Part shown: positions 27,301 to 35,105 of the stretch, in pieces
How positions within the stretch are numbered: position 1 is the stretch's first letter
How the letters are laid out: each line of letters begins with the position of its first letter
Assembly: GCA_045106475.1 (NCBI GenBank)
Contig: JBGCEO010000105.1
Location: 1 to 64,000, forward strand
Origin: Granulosicoccus sp045106475
Lineage (GTDB): Bacteria; Pseudomonadota; Gammaproteobacteria; Granulosicoccales; Granulosicoccaceae
Direction of reading: 5' to 3'
DNA: 64,000 bases
Translations under genes and position numbers: made by a program
The notes under the pieces: model-generated
Databases searched by the model: none
The model's input: only the letters and a program-made list of their open reading frames with translations
Told to the model about the DNA's origin: nothing

Positions 27301-28155
27301 TTACAAGCCATGACTTCGATCATAGGCATTTATGGACTGACTCTGAAAATCGCGCAACACAGCATCGTCAGGCTTCATAATGTCGATATGCAAGGGATAG
27401 CAGGGTGTACTGTCATCCGAATGACTACTGCCGCAATCCCCACCTGGGCAGCTTGACAAGGCACCTAGTAAATCGATATCTGCAATGAACTCTATAAAGT
27501 CCCCTGGTCGTACGGGACTCGCCTTCATAAAATACTGATGCGTATCAAGCGTAAAGCCTGTGCACATAAAGACGTTCAGCACATCATGTACATGCGGTTC
27601 TACTACCTCTATTGGTTGATCTAACTTTTTCGCTAATGCGCGCGACAAATTAGAATGGCAGCAGTAGTGATAATCGGTACCTTTCAACAGCTTGTTGGTA
27701 TAAGGATCACAACGTGTGCCGATGACATCATGTACGCCCCCTCCGTCACTATCCCAGCCATACCACTCCAATGTGTCGTGAGTAACCGTTGCCATCGAAC
27801 GCATACCCGGCAAGCTACTCCAAAGCCTGTCACCACGTGTTATGTGAGTGGCATGTAATTGCCGCGTTTTACCACTAAAAAAGCGCTCGTTAATATCAGT
27901 TCTATTCCATAAATTTAAATCACCAACCTGCGCCCCATCCACACTGACAATGCGAAAACCGTGACCCGCTGGCACCTCAAAGGTTGCCGCATCACGAGGC
28001 GGCACAACAACGGTATCAACTACTTGTAGTGTCTCGCGCCAGGCCTTTATAAACACCTCATCATGATTGGGAACAGCCTTGACGTCGTAACAAACTAGCG
28101 CAGGCTTGGCTCGACGCTCGGCAGCATCCGTAGGTTGATCATGGGACATGGGCAC
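27301..28155 (-). CDS. DUF1989 / urea carboxylase-associated family protein
   Basis: A 284-residue protein of the DUF1989 family, which includes the urea-carboxylase-associated proteins found with urea amidolyase genes. Recognisable are the core phrases VVPPRDAATFEVPAGHGFRI, VGDLNLWNRTDINERFFSGK and the Cys-rich segment SSCPGGDCGSSHSD before PLHIDIMKPDD. Conserved His and Cys residues suggest a metal or cofactor site. Members act in carboxyamidine, urea or amino-compound metabolism, but the reaction is not established for most. No urea carboxylase or allophanate hydrolase lies in the window. A palindrome 52-85 bases upstream of the start may regulate it. Confidence 0.82.
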   Translation of the reverse strand: MPMSHDQPTDAAERRAKPALVCYDVKAVPNHDEVFIKAWRETLQVVDTVVVPPRDAATFEVPAGHGFRIVSVDGAQVGDLNLWNRTDINERFFSGKTRQLHATHITRGDRLWSSLPGMRSMATVTHDTLEWYGWDSDGGGVHDVIGTRCDPYTNKLLKGTDYHYCCHSNLSRALAKKLDQPIEVVEPHVHDVLNVFMCTGFTLDTHQYFMKASPVRPGDFIEFIADIDLLGALSSCPGGDCGSSHSDDSTPCYPLHIDIMKPDDAVLRDFQSQSINAYDRSHGL

Positions 28156-28206
28156 TACACTCCAGCACTAACAAACGTGGCTATGAATCCTAATAATATA
28201 CTCATT

Positions 28207-28240
28207 AATCGTTCTATTTTGGATTGAAAGTGGAACGATT
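28207..28240. promoter_or_regulatory. Candidate operator upstream of the DUF1989 gene
   Basis: A perfect 8-base inverted repeat, AATCGTTC (28207-28214) and GAACGATT (28233-28240), with an 18-base centre. It lies in the AT-rich leader of the DUF1989 gene, between it and the VWA gene end. The size fits a dimeric repressor or activator site; no cognate regulator is adjacent. Confidence 0.4.
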
Positions 28241-28335
28241 CTACTCTGGCTCTTTGCTACCAGGACATAATCCACCTGTCGCTCGGCCTGGTTTCAGGTA
28301 ATGCGTACAAAGCAGCAATAGACTGGCGGGCTTTT

Positions 28336-29463
28336 TCAAGCCAACAATTCACGTTCTAGATCGATCAGACTCGCTAAATTATGTGCACTGCAATAGCAAT
28401 CAGTGAACGGCACAACAGGATCCATGTAGGGATTAGCCTCACCAGGCTCGAATCGGCCCAGCAGCGGGTTAACCCATACTAATTTTTTCGATCGCCGTTG
28501 AATGCTGGCTACAGCCGCAGCTAAACGTTCAGGTGATGTGGTATCACAGCCATCGCTAAAAATCAGGACAGTTGTTTGATTGTCCACTCGCCGCAATAAG
28601 TGCTCGTCATTGAATCGTTCCAGCGATTGAGCTATTCGGGTGCCACCTAACCAACCTTTTCCACGCTGATTAAGAACTTCTTCAAAATCCTTCTCTTCAA
28701 GACGTGCATGACCACGGGGTAGTTCGCTTAAATCCGTGTTGAAAACAAACGCATCGGATCGTTGGAATACCGTCATCAATATTTTTGAGAAACGTAAAAA
28801 AAGTCGTGCATAAACATCCATTGATTGACTGATATCCAGTAACAACACATAGCGATGCAAACGTTGTCGCTTGCGTTTGTAGCGAAGCTCTATCGGGCAC
28901 CCGCTATATCGCAGCGATAGCTTCATCGACTTACGCAGATCAATAGTGCTGCCGCGGGATACACTGATCTGACGACGGGTAAATCGTTTCCGTGCTCGCC
29001 TGGCAATTCGTTCTACCAGTAGTTCTATAGCCCGCATTTGCACCGGGTCGAAGACAAAACGAAAATCCGCCAGCGACAGTGCCTTGAAATCCCCTGCTCC
29101 AAAAAATTCCTCTTCCTGTCGCTGCTTTTCTGACGTGCCTGCCAGGCCCAACAGTTTCTGTTGACCTGCCAGAGTCAAACGCTGTTCATCAGCCTGCTCT
29201 GATGCTGTTTCATCAGATACTAATGCGCCATCATTAGCTTGCCAGAATGTATCAAACAACGCATCAAACCGCTGCCAGTCACGAGGGCGCCTACAGGTGC
29301 AGCTGCGAATACAACGCTTTAGTTGTAAGCGAGATTCAACATATCCGATCGATGCCAGGTGCTGCATATCGACGACTGTGCCAGGATCAATCGTTAGTTC
29401 ATTCGCACGCAGGAATTCAGCAAAGTCGACGATGCGGGATGTCAGGTCCAGGTTGGCATTCAT
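28336..29463 (-). CDS. VWA-domain protein, CoxE-like
   Basis: A 375-residue protein with an N-terminal helical/basic region and a C-terminal von Willebrand factor A domain. The MIDAS metal site is complete: DISQSM (D-x-S-x-S), the Thr in LGGTRIAQSL and the Asp in IFSDGCDTT. The arginine-rich stretch IARRARKRFTRRQ and the phrase IDLRKSMKLSLRYSG match the CoxE-like group. That group works with a MoxR-type AAA ATPase to remodel or insert metal into a client protein. No CO dehydrogenase genes accompany it. It follows the MoxR gene by 39 bases, last in a three-gene arm regulator-MoxR-VWA, so the client is probably encoded by the opposite arm or elsewhere. Confidence 0.85.
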   Translation of the reverse strand: MNANLDLTSRIVDFAEFLRANELTIDPGTVVDMQHLASIGYVESRLQLKRCIRSCTCRRPRDWQRFDALFDTFWQANDGALVSDETASEQADEQRLTLAGQQKLLGLAGTSEKQRQEEEFFGAGDFKALSLADFRFVFDPVQMRAIELLVERIARRARKRFTRRQISVSRGSTIDLRKSMKLSLRYSGCPIELRYKRKRQRLHRYVLLLDISQSMDVYARLFLRFSKILMTVFQRSDAFVFNTDLSELPRGHARLEEKDFEEVLNQRGKGWLGGTRIAQSLERFNDEHLLRRVDNQTTVLIFSDGCDTTSPERLAAAVASIQRRSKKLVWVNPLLGRFEPGEANPYMDPVVPFTDCYCSAHNLASLIDLERELLA

Positions 29464-29502
29464 ACAATCTACATTAAACCTTGCTGCATGATTTGACTGG
29501 TA

Positions 29503-30468
29503 TCAAGACGCAACGCCGTCCTGATCATTTTTATTGGCCTCGTTTGTCTCCATGGCCAATAGATGTTTTAGACCGTGCTCCTCCTGCCTGATAAGCGCAA
29601 GATCTTCGCGCGTCTTTATAAGACTTGACAAGCTCTGCTCTACCTTATCGAGTGAACTGTTCAAATCATTCACTTCCAATTGCATCAAAGACGCTGCCCA
29701 ATCAAGCGTTTCTGCAATACCCGGTGCTTTTCGCATTGATGAGGCGCGCAGTGTTTGTACCAGTGATACAAGCTGTTGTGTAAGCTGCCTATCGATTTCG
29801 GGCAGGCGCGCTCTGACTATGGCGCGCTCACGTTCCGCATCGGGGTAATCCATGTAGTGATACAAACAACGTCTGCGCAGTGCGTCGCTGAGCTCCCGAA
29901 CCCCATTGGATGTGAGGATCACGCGTGGACGTTTTGTGGCTGTGTAAGTACCCAGCTCCGGAATACTGAGCTGGAAGTCGGATAACACCTCCAAAAGCAG
30001 CGCTTCAAACTCCTCATCAGCGCGATCGACCTCATCAATAAGAAGTACGACTGGAAGATCGCTCGCAATGGCTTGTAGCAGTGGCCTCTTGATCAGAAAG
30101 TCATCGCTATACAGGGTTTTTTTTAGTACGGCAGGATCTGCGCTGCCAGCCATCTGGATCGCGAGCAATTGCCTCTGATAATCCCAGTCATATATTGCAT
30201 GCTGTGCATCCAAACCTTCATAGCATTGTAAACGGATCAACTGCGCTCCCAATACATTCGACAGACATTTGGCCACCTCCGTTTTACCGACACCCGCCTC
30301 GCCCTCAATCAACAAAGGCTTACCCAATACATCAGACAGATGCAATGCGGCTATCAGAGAGTCATCAGAAATGTAGGCATGCCTGGCAAACTCTTTACTC
30401 AAATCGTCGGGAGTGATCGCTTCAGTAGAAGATTGCTTCTTGGTCAATGAATCTGATTGTTCTATCAC
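29503..30468 (-). CDS. MoxR-type AAA+ ATPase (CoxD-like)
   Basis: An AAA+ ATPase of about 321 residues. Walker A is GEAGVGKTEVAKCL, Walker B VLLIDEVDRADEEFEALLLE, sensor 1 PRVILTSNGVRELSDALRRRC with the arginine-finger region, then YMDYPDAERERAIVRARLP. This is the MoxR family, whose members pair with VWA proteins as chaperone-like remodellers. I prefer the GTG at 30468, preceded by GGAAAG at about eight bases; an in-frame GTG at 30489 would overlap the regulator gene by 17 bases and has no visible ribosome binding site. The C-terminus carries a predicted coiled coil (NSSLDKVEQSLSSLIKTRED). It is tightly linked to the VWA gene downstream. Confidence 0.87.
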   Translation of the reverse strand: MIEQSDSLTKKQSSTEAITPDDLSKEFARHAYISDDSLIAALHLSDVLGKPLLIEGEAGVGKTEVAKCLSNVLGAQLIRLQCYEGLDAQHAIYDWDYQRQLLAIQMAGSADPAVLKKTLYSDDFLIKRPLLQAIASDLPVVLLIDEVDRADEEFEALLLEVLSDFQLSIPELGTYTATKRPRVILTSNGVRELSDALRRRCLYHYMDYPDAERERAIVRARLPEIDRQLTQQLVSLVQTLRASSMRKAPGIAETLDWAASLMQLEVNDLNSSLDKVEQSLSSLIKTREDLALIRQEEHGLKHLLAMETNEANKNDQDGVAS

Positions 30469-30472
30469 ACGC

Positions 30473-31204
30473 TCATCTTTCCAATTCACTGAAGGCGGCG
30501 AATTGCCAGTGCCTGATAGCTAATATCATACTGGCTCCACGCCGCTGATCACCAGGGAAGATATGGTCCTCTCGGGCCAGATCATCAAACAATTGCCCGA
30601 CAGAATGCAGCCGATGGCTGAGCTGTTCGAATGTGGACGCCGATATGTCTCCACTTTTTACCAGGCGAAGGGCATCAGAGTCGTTGAAGTTACTATCAAA
30701 AAATTGACCCTGAACTTCACGGCTAAAGAACTGTTCAATAGGGCCATTAGGTTGCCAGCGAAAATTCAGCGATATCAAAGGACGAATTCGGTTGCCCGGC
30801 AACAGTTCTGCAAGGCGCATTCGATCAAGCTCTGCAAGTTTCTGAATACACATGCTCTCGCTGATATCGTAGCGCTTGATAATATCGTCGAAGGCCCATT
30901 GATTAACGACACAATAGCTTACGAGCAGCAACACTGGATCACTGATTAAGCGCTCCTCTTGCTCAATGGTCAGCTCCTCGATAGCTGTGTTCTGAACACT
31001 CGCTTTTTGCGCTAACTCAAGAAAGTCCATCTCGAGTATTTCACAGAGTCTATCGAGCCGCTTGAGGGAAAAATTACTGTTCGCGAACATCTGCTTCACT
31101 GCAGATTCGGATAATTCGAGCAAACAAGCAAGGTCTCGATAGGAAATCTGCCGCGTTTTGAGCTCTTGCTTGATGACACCAATCAGGTGTTGAGTTTGCT
31201 TCAC
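30473..31204 (-). CDS. Helix-turn-helix (XRE-type) transcriptional regulator
   Basis: A 243-residue protein with an N-terminal Cro/C1-type helix-turn-helix (about residues 7-65: ISYRDLACLLELSESAVKQM, FSLKRLDRLCEILEMDFLEL). The C-terminal part of about 170 residues has no recognised sensor domain but includes a second helical segment (WAFDDIIKRYDISESMCIQK). The start codon is GTG at 31204, only a few bases downstream of a possible -10, so its mRNA may be leaderless. It is the first gene of the MoxR/VWA arm and divergent from the PspA-like gene. It is the natural candidate to control both arms from the shared 134-base region. Confidence 0.85.
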   Translation of the reverse strand: MKQTQHLIGVIKQELKTRQISYRDLACLLELSESAVKQMFANSNFSLKRLDRLCEILEMDFLELAQKASVQNTAIEELTIEQEERLISDPVLLLVSYCVVNQWAFDDIIKRYDISESMCIQKLAELDRMRLAELLPGNRIRPLISLNFRWQPNGPIEQFFSREVQGQFFDSNFNDSDALRLVKSGDISASTFEQLSHRLHSVGQLFDDLAREDHIFPGDQRRGASMILAIRHWQFAAFSELER

Positions 31205-31212
31205 GAGTATAA

Positions 31213-31253
31213 AGTATCGTATTTTTGTACTTGTAGTTCAATAATAGTACACT
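31213..31253. promoter_or_regulatory. Overlapping divergent promoters of the regulator-MoxR and PspA-like arms
   Basis: Minus strand: -35 TTGAAC (31241-31236), 17-base spacer, -10 GATACT (31218-31213), directed at the regulator. Plus strand: -35 TTGTAC (31225-31230), 17-base spacer, -10 TACACT (31248-31253), directed at the PspA-like gene. The two overlap, and an inverted repeat GTACT (31227-31231)/AGTAC (31246-31250) lies across both, a plausible operator. Confidence 0.4.
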
Positions 31254-31338
31254 TTTAGTATAAAGTTTTATTTTTCAACCTCATTAGCCGACACTCCCGC
31301 CAATGCAAACTTTTGCTGTCAACCGGAGTAGCGTAAAA

Positions 31339-32010
31339 ATGAACCTGTTTACTCGTATCACTGCCACCCTGGGCGCGACCGCCGATCAGGCCGTCAGCCG
31401 TTTTGAAAATCACGAAGCAATTGCCGAGACCGCGTTTAAGGCTGCCCGCCAGGCTGTTGTTAAAGCACGCATTCAGCATACGCGGGTAACGCGCGATAGC
31501 AATGAGCTACGTGCCCGCGTTGATGAACTGAAAAAGGATGAGATCGCGTGGACGCGCCGCGCAAAAGAAATCGCTTTGGAAGATGAAGCAAAAGCTCTGG
31601 AGTGCCTATCTCAACGTCATCGCTGCCGGGAATTGCTGGCTCAGACACAGGCCAGGCTAACCAAGCACGAGCAAGTCGAACTGGAAGTTTGTAAGAGAGT
31701 TCAAGAAATGGAACATCGACTCGAACAGATAAACCTGCAGCGTAATCAAATGCGCTCGCGTGAGTCTGTTGCAAAAGCTATCGACGTGATGAGTCGGATT
31801 GAATCTGACGGCCAAGACAGTGTCGACGCTGTGTTTGATCGATGGGAAATCAGCATTGGAGAAACCGAGATGCGCGGTGAGGTATATCAAGCGATGGCAG
31901 GGAACAAAGAATCACTGCAGCGCGAATATGAATCCAAAGAGCATGCTGATGAGCTTAAGAGTGAACTCGATGCATTACTCAACGAGGATTCGGAGAACTT
32001 GCATGAATAG
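31339..32010 (+). CDS. PspA/IM30-family coiled-coil protein
   Basis: A 223-residue, almost wholly helical protein resembling PspA/Vipp1. It starts MNLFTRITATLGATADQAV, like the amphipathic first helix of PspA. Long charged heptads follow (IAWTRRAKEIALEDEAKALE aligns with the PspA stretch around Trp-x-x-Lys-Ala), ending in MSRIESDGQDSVDAVFDRWE and an acidic tail. PspA proteins bind stressed inner membrane and form ESCRT-III-like assemblies. The start is ATG at 31339 with GGAG upstream. Its last codons overlap the next gene by eight bases, so the two are coupled. Divergence from E. coli PspA is large, and no pspF, pspB or pspC is nearby. Confidence 0.78.
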   Translation: MNLFTRITATLGATADQAVSRFENHEAIAETAFKAARQAVVKARIQHTRVTRDSNELRARVDELKKDEIAWTRRAKEIALEDEAKALECLSQRHRCRELLAQTQARLTKHEQVELEVCKRVQEMEHRLEQINLQRNQMRSRESVAKAIDVMSRIESDGQDSVDAVFDRWEISIGETEMRGEVYQAMAGNKESLQREYESKEHADELKSELDALLNEDSENLHE

Positions 32011-33526
32011 CGTAGCGTTTGATTTCGTCGGACCACCCAGGCCCATCGAATTGAGCGACGATGCCAAAGAAACTATGCATAACTGCATCGACTCTGCCAT
32101 CGAAAGTTCATTAGAAAATTCGGCAGAATCATCAGGTTCTTTTCTTTCGAACACCCTCGAAAATATTCAGAAGGCCAGCTCAATCGCAGGGATGCTGCGT
32201 ATGTTTGGAGCCGGCTTACTGGTTTTTTCTCTATCGTTATTTCTCATACAAGGCATAGATACCACGACAGACTTACAAAGGTATTTTCTACTACTTGGGC
32301 AAACCAGCCTGCTGACGCTTGCAGGATTTGCGGTTGGGTACCTTCTTAAAGAGCCACGCGGGGCACGTGTATTTTTTGGCTTAGGGCTGATTAGTATTCC
32401 TGCCAACTTCGCCGTACTGGGAGCAATGATCTACTCCATAGTGCCTCTGGATTCGATCGTTACCAGTTACCCTGATTACGCTAGCTGGCAATCCAGTAGC
32501 GTAGCCGAATTGTTCACTGCCGGGATAGCCGGCACTGTGGTGCTCGTTCCCATGTCCATTTTTTGTTTTGCCGTGCTAGCTCGCAACGAAAAATCATGGC
32601 TCAGCATCGCCTATCTACTCTCGTCAGCCAGTTTGTTAGTGCCGATGCGCGACATGTTTAGTATGACCATACTCAGCAGCGTTACTGTGATCGGCATAAT
32701 TATAATGTTGAGTAGGTATCGAGACACCAAGAGCAACCTATCTACCAGTGAAAGACGATTTGCACATGCGCTTCTGTTTGCGCCACCTCTGCTGATACTC
32801 GCCCGATCGACCATGTTGTACAGTGTAGATTTTCACTTTACATTGGCGTTGATTATTAGTTGCTACTATCTGTTGCGCTGTGCCGTGATACGCCAAACAG
32901 TCGGCTCACCTTGGATCATGGCTTTACAGTTTGGTACCCTTACAACCGTTGTTGTTCTGGCAAGTATGATGACGTCTTTGCTTGGCGCTTACTTAGCGAT
33001 TTTCAATTCAACGCTTGTGTACGGGCTGATACTGGCTGCATTGCTGGTGGAGCTATCACGCCATATCACAAACGTCCGAATGTTAAGTTATATGCAAGGG
33101 GTATGGTCGCTGACTATCGTCGCCAGCTTGTTTTTAGACTATGTGTTCTGGAATGGTCCTGCGAGTATCGTGACCAGCTTGATTATTGCTACTGTCATCA
33201 TCGCTAGCGGTGTTTTATTTCGACATCTTTTTAGCACACTAATCGGAATATTGGCCTTTGCTGGTCATCTGTTCCTAAATGGCAGCGAGCTAGTGGCTGC
33301 ACTCCTATCCAGCGGTTGGTTGGGCATGGCTATCGCCGGGGCAAGTACCATCGTGCTTGGATCAGTAATTGAGCGCTATTGGCCGGTAGTCCAATTGCGT
33401 TTCATCAAGGATAAAGTGAGCAGCGCCAGCATGGATTGCGAGCTTGCGGAAGCCACTTATGAATCAAATGACGGATATCAACCATTCGCCCAAGCATCCC
33501 ACCAGAGCAAAGCAAAGGCTGCCTAA
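32003..33526 (+). CDS. Polytopic membrane protein of unknown family
   Basis: A 507-residue protein beginning MNSVAFDFVGPPRPIELSDD. About 65 residues are soluble and Ser/Glu-rich, then roughly twelve to fourteen hydrophobic segments run to near residue 470, ending in a short polar tail. Examples of segments are LLVFSLSLFLIQGI, LLTLAGFAVGYLL and AGIAGTVVLVPMSIFCFAVL. I do not recognise a transporter signature. The ATG at 32003 lies within the 3' end of the PspA-like gene (8-base overlap), so the products are made together and probably meet at the inner membrane. The frame is open further upstream, but that would run through the PspA-like gene. A strong hairpin follows the stop. Confidence 0.75.
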   Translation: MNSVAFDFVGPPRPIELSDDAKETMHNCIDSAIESSLENSAESSGSFLSNTLENIQKASSIAGMLRMFGAGLLVFSLSLFLIQGIDTTTDLQRYFLLLGQTSLLTLAGFAVGYLLKEPRGARVFFGLGLISIPANFAVLGAMIYSIVPLDSIVTSYPDYASWQSSSVAELFTAGIAGTVVLVPMSIFCFAVLARNEKSWLSIAYLLSSASLLVPMRDMFSMTILSSVTVIGIIIMLSRYRDTKSNLSTSERRFAHALLFAPPLLILARSTMLYSVDFHFTLALIISCYYLLRCAVIRQTVGSPWIMALQFGTLTTVVVLASMMTSLLGAYLAIFNSTLVYGLILAALLVELSRHITNVRMLSYMQGVWSLTIVASLFLDYVFWNGPASIVTSLIIATVIIASGVLFRHLFSTLIGILAFAGHLFLNGSELVAALLSSGWLGMAIAGASTIVLGSVIERYWPVVQLRFIKDKVSSASMDCELAEATYESNDGYQPFAQASHQSKAKAA

Positions 33527-33535
33527 GAGAACCTT

Positions 33536-33576
33536 GAAGCTACTTTTGATTGCAACCACTAATCAGAAGTAGCTTC
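33536..33576 (+). terminator. Long stem-loop after the membrane-protein gene
   Basis: Sixteen-base arms (33536-33551 and 33561-33576) pair with one mismatch around a 9-base loop, starting 9 bases after the stop. The outer arm is GAAGCTACTT with AAGTAGCTTC. No T tract follows, so it may be a transcript-stabilising or attenuating structure rather than a classical terminator. Confidence 0.55.
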
Positions 33577-33709
33577 CTGGCTCGCCAATGGTTCTTAACT
33601 GGATCAAAGCTTGCTGTTAGTCGATTAGAAAAAGCGTGGCCACGCTAAAGGATAAGAGAGCTATACGAGTAGATATGATCGGCATCGAGTCTAAAACCCG
33701 AGCTCTGCC

Positions 33710-34963
33710 ATGCTAAGGCTTATCTCAACCGTCGAATCACTAACACAAGCTGCCGATGCTCTCGATATCGATGCTCCAAGCGAGGATTTTGTATCTACCG
33801 TTGTAGAACGGGGTTATTTCAGACCGTCGGAAAATGAAGCTATTGGATATTGGTTTGCACGCTTCCTAACGGTGAGAGATGCCCTCTGGGATACGATCAG
33901 GGAGGTCCTCAAACGCAGCCAAAAGGGTATTTCAAAGATTGAAACGGACGAAGACTGGCGATTGTTTCTGGTCGGTTATGCCGCTGCCTGCATTCTGATT
34001 CGGTTGGATCGGCTGTTACTTTTTAGAGTTGCAGACCATTCAGTCATTCAACGCAAACTCAATGAGGAGTTTCAAGAGTATCGAATACCACGTAAGCAAT
34101 TCACTCGAATATTCTCTGCGTTCATTGATCACAATCATGCTTTGCTGATTTATGACGCGATGCATTTGGCGAGAACGCATCGTCAAAAACTTGAAGCACT
34201 CAAGCTGGATGAACATATCGGATCAATAGCGAAAAATCTGGATCACTATGAATCCTGGTTGGATAGTAGCCGGAGAAACTACCTGAAACGGACGCTTTCC
34301 TACCTCAGCCATAAATGGCGCAGACGTAGCGTCGTCGCAATGAATAAATCGCTGGCACATCTAATGGAGAGCGCTGGCCGAACTGCTTCAGGCGTTGGTG
34401 GTCGCGAAAGAAAAAAGATAACAGCGCAGATACGCGCCGAGCTGGCGCAGATATTGGAACCTGGAGATGTGCTAATCACCCGGCATGATCGTGTTCTAAC
34501 CAATTTGTTTCTGCCCGGGTACTGGCCACATGCTGCGCTCTACATCGGCACACCTGATCAGCGAGATGCAATGGATATCGACATTGATGCCGATAAGCAC
34601 AATCGCTGGTGCGCTGATCGTTGCGTTCTGGAGGCACTAAAGGACGGCGTTAGGTTCCGCCCTCTCTCTGAGACTTTAAACGTAGATCATGTCGTTGTGC
34701 TAAGACCAGCAATCAGTAACGATGCTATCAAGCAGGGGATCGAACGGGTGGTCTGTCATGAGGGCAAACCGTATAACTTCGATTTTGACTTTTTCAGTTC
34801 GGAAAAACTGGTGTGTACCGAAGTGATCTACCGGGCTTTCGACGGTTTGGAGAATCTTCATTTCCCGCTCACACAACGCAGCGGCAGACAAACCCTCTCC
34901 GCCGAAGACATCCTCAACTACGCCCACACCTCCCAAAAACTCTACCGGGTCGGACCACAGTAA
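33710..34963 (+). CDS. YiiX/YebB-like permuted papain-fold hydrolase with helical N-terminal domain
   Basis: A 417-residue protein. Residues 1-240 are helical and unrecognised, with a hydrophobic stretch LFLVGYAAACILIRLDRLLL. Residues about 250-417 match the YiiX/YebB-like permuted NlpC/P60 group: ILEPGDVLITRHDRVLTNLF, the histidine in YWPHAALYIG and the cysteine in SEKLVCTEVIYRAF. Such enzymes hydrolyse or transfer amide or ester bonds, often on lipids or the envelope. It follows the membrane-protein gene by 183 bases and a hairpin, same strand, so it may be a reduced-expression last gene of that arm or a separate unit. The substrate is unknown. Confidence 0.78.
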   Translation: MLRLISTVESLTQAADALDIDAPSEDFVSTVVERGYFRPSENEAIGYWFARFLTVRDALWDTIREVLKRSQKGISKIETDEDWRLFLVGYAAACILIRLDRLLLFRVADHSVIQRKLNEEFQEYRIPRKQFTRIFSAFIDHNHALLIYDAMHLARTHRQKLEALKLDEHIGSIAKNLDHYESWLDSSRRNYLKRTLSYLSHKWRRRSVVAMNKSLAHLMESAGRTASGVGGRERKKITAQIRAELAQILEPGDVLITRHDRVLTNLFLPGYWPHAALYIGTPDQRDAMDIDIDADKHNRWCADRCVLEALKDGVRFRPLSETLNVDHVVVLRPAISNDAIKQGIERVVCHEGKPYNFDFDFFSSEKLVCTEVIYRAFDGLENLHFPLTQRSGRQTLSAEDILNYAHTSQKLYRVGPQ

Positions 34964-35105
34964 GTCATTGAATACCACCTATTCAGAGGGTTAACGATTC
35001 CAAATATCTCCGTTTAAGACCTGAAACCAGTTAGAATTTTGCAGCTAGTGCTTTTTAAACAATTACTTACCATGGTTCGACCCGCGCGGAGCATGAGGGG
35101 GCAGG

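Noticed and set aside
28336..30468. Assignment of the MoxR/VWA pair as CO dehydrogenase accessory genes coxD/coxE
   Set aside because: No CoxS, CoxM, CoxL or other molybdenum-enzyme gene is in the window, and the neighbours point to a membrane-related context.
31799..32002. N-terminal extension of the membrane-protein gene
   Set aside because: It would overlap most of the 3' end of the PspA-like gene; the ATG at 32003 gives a normal coupled start.
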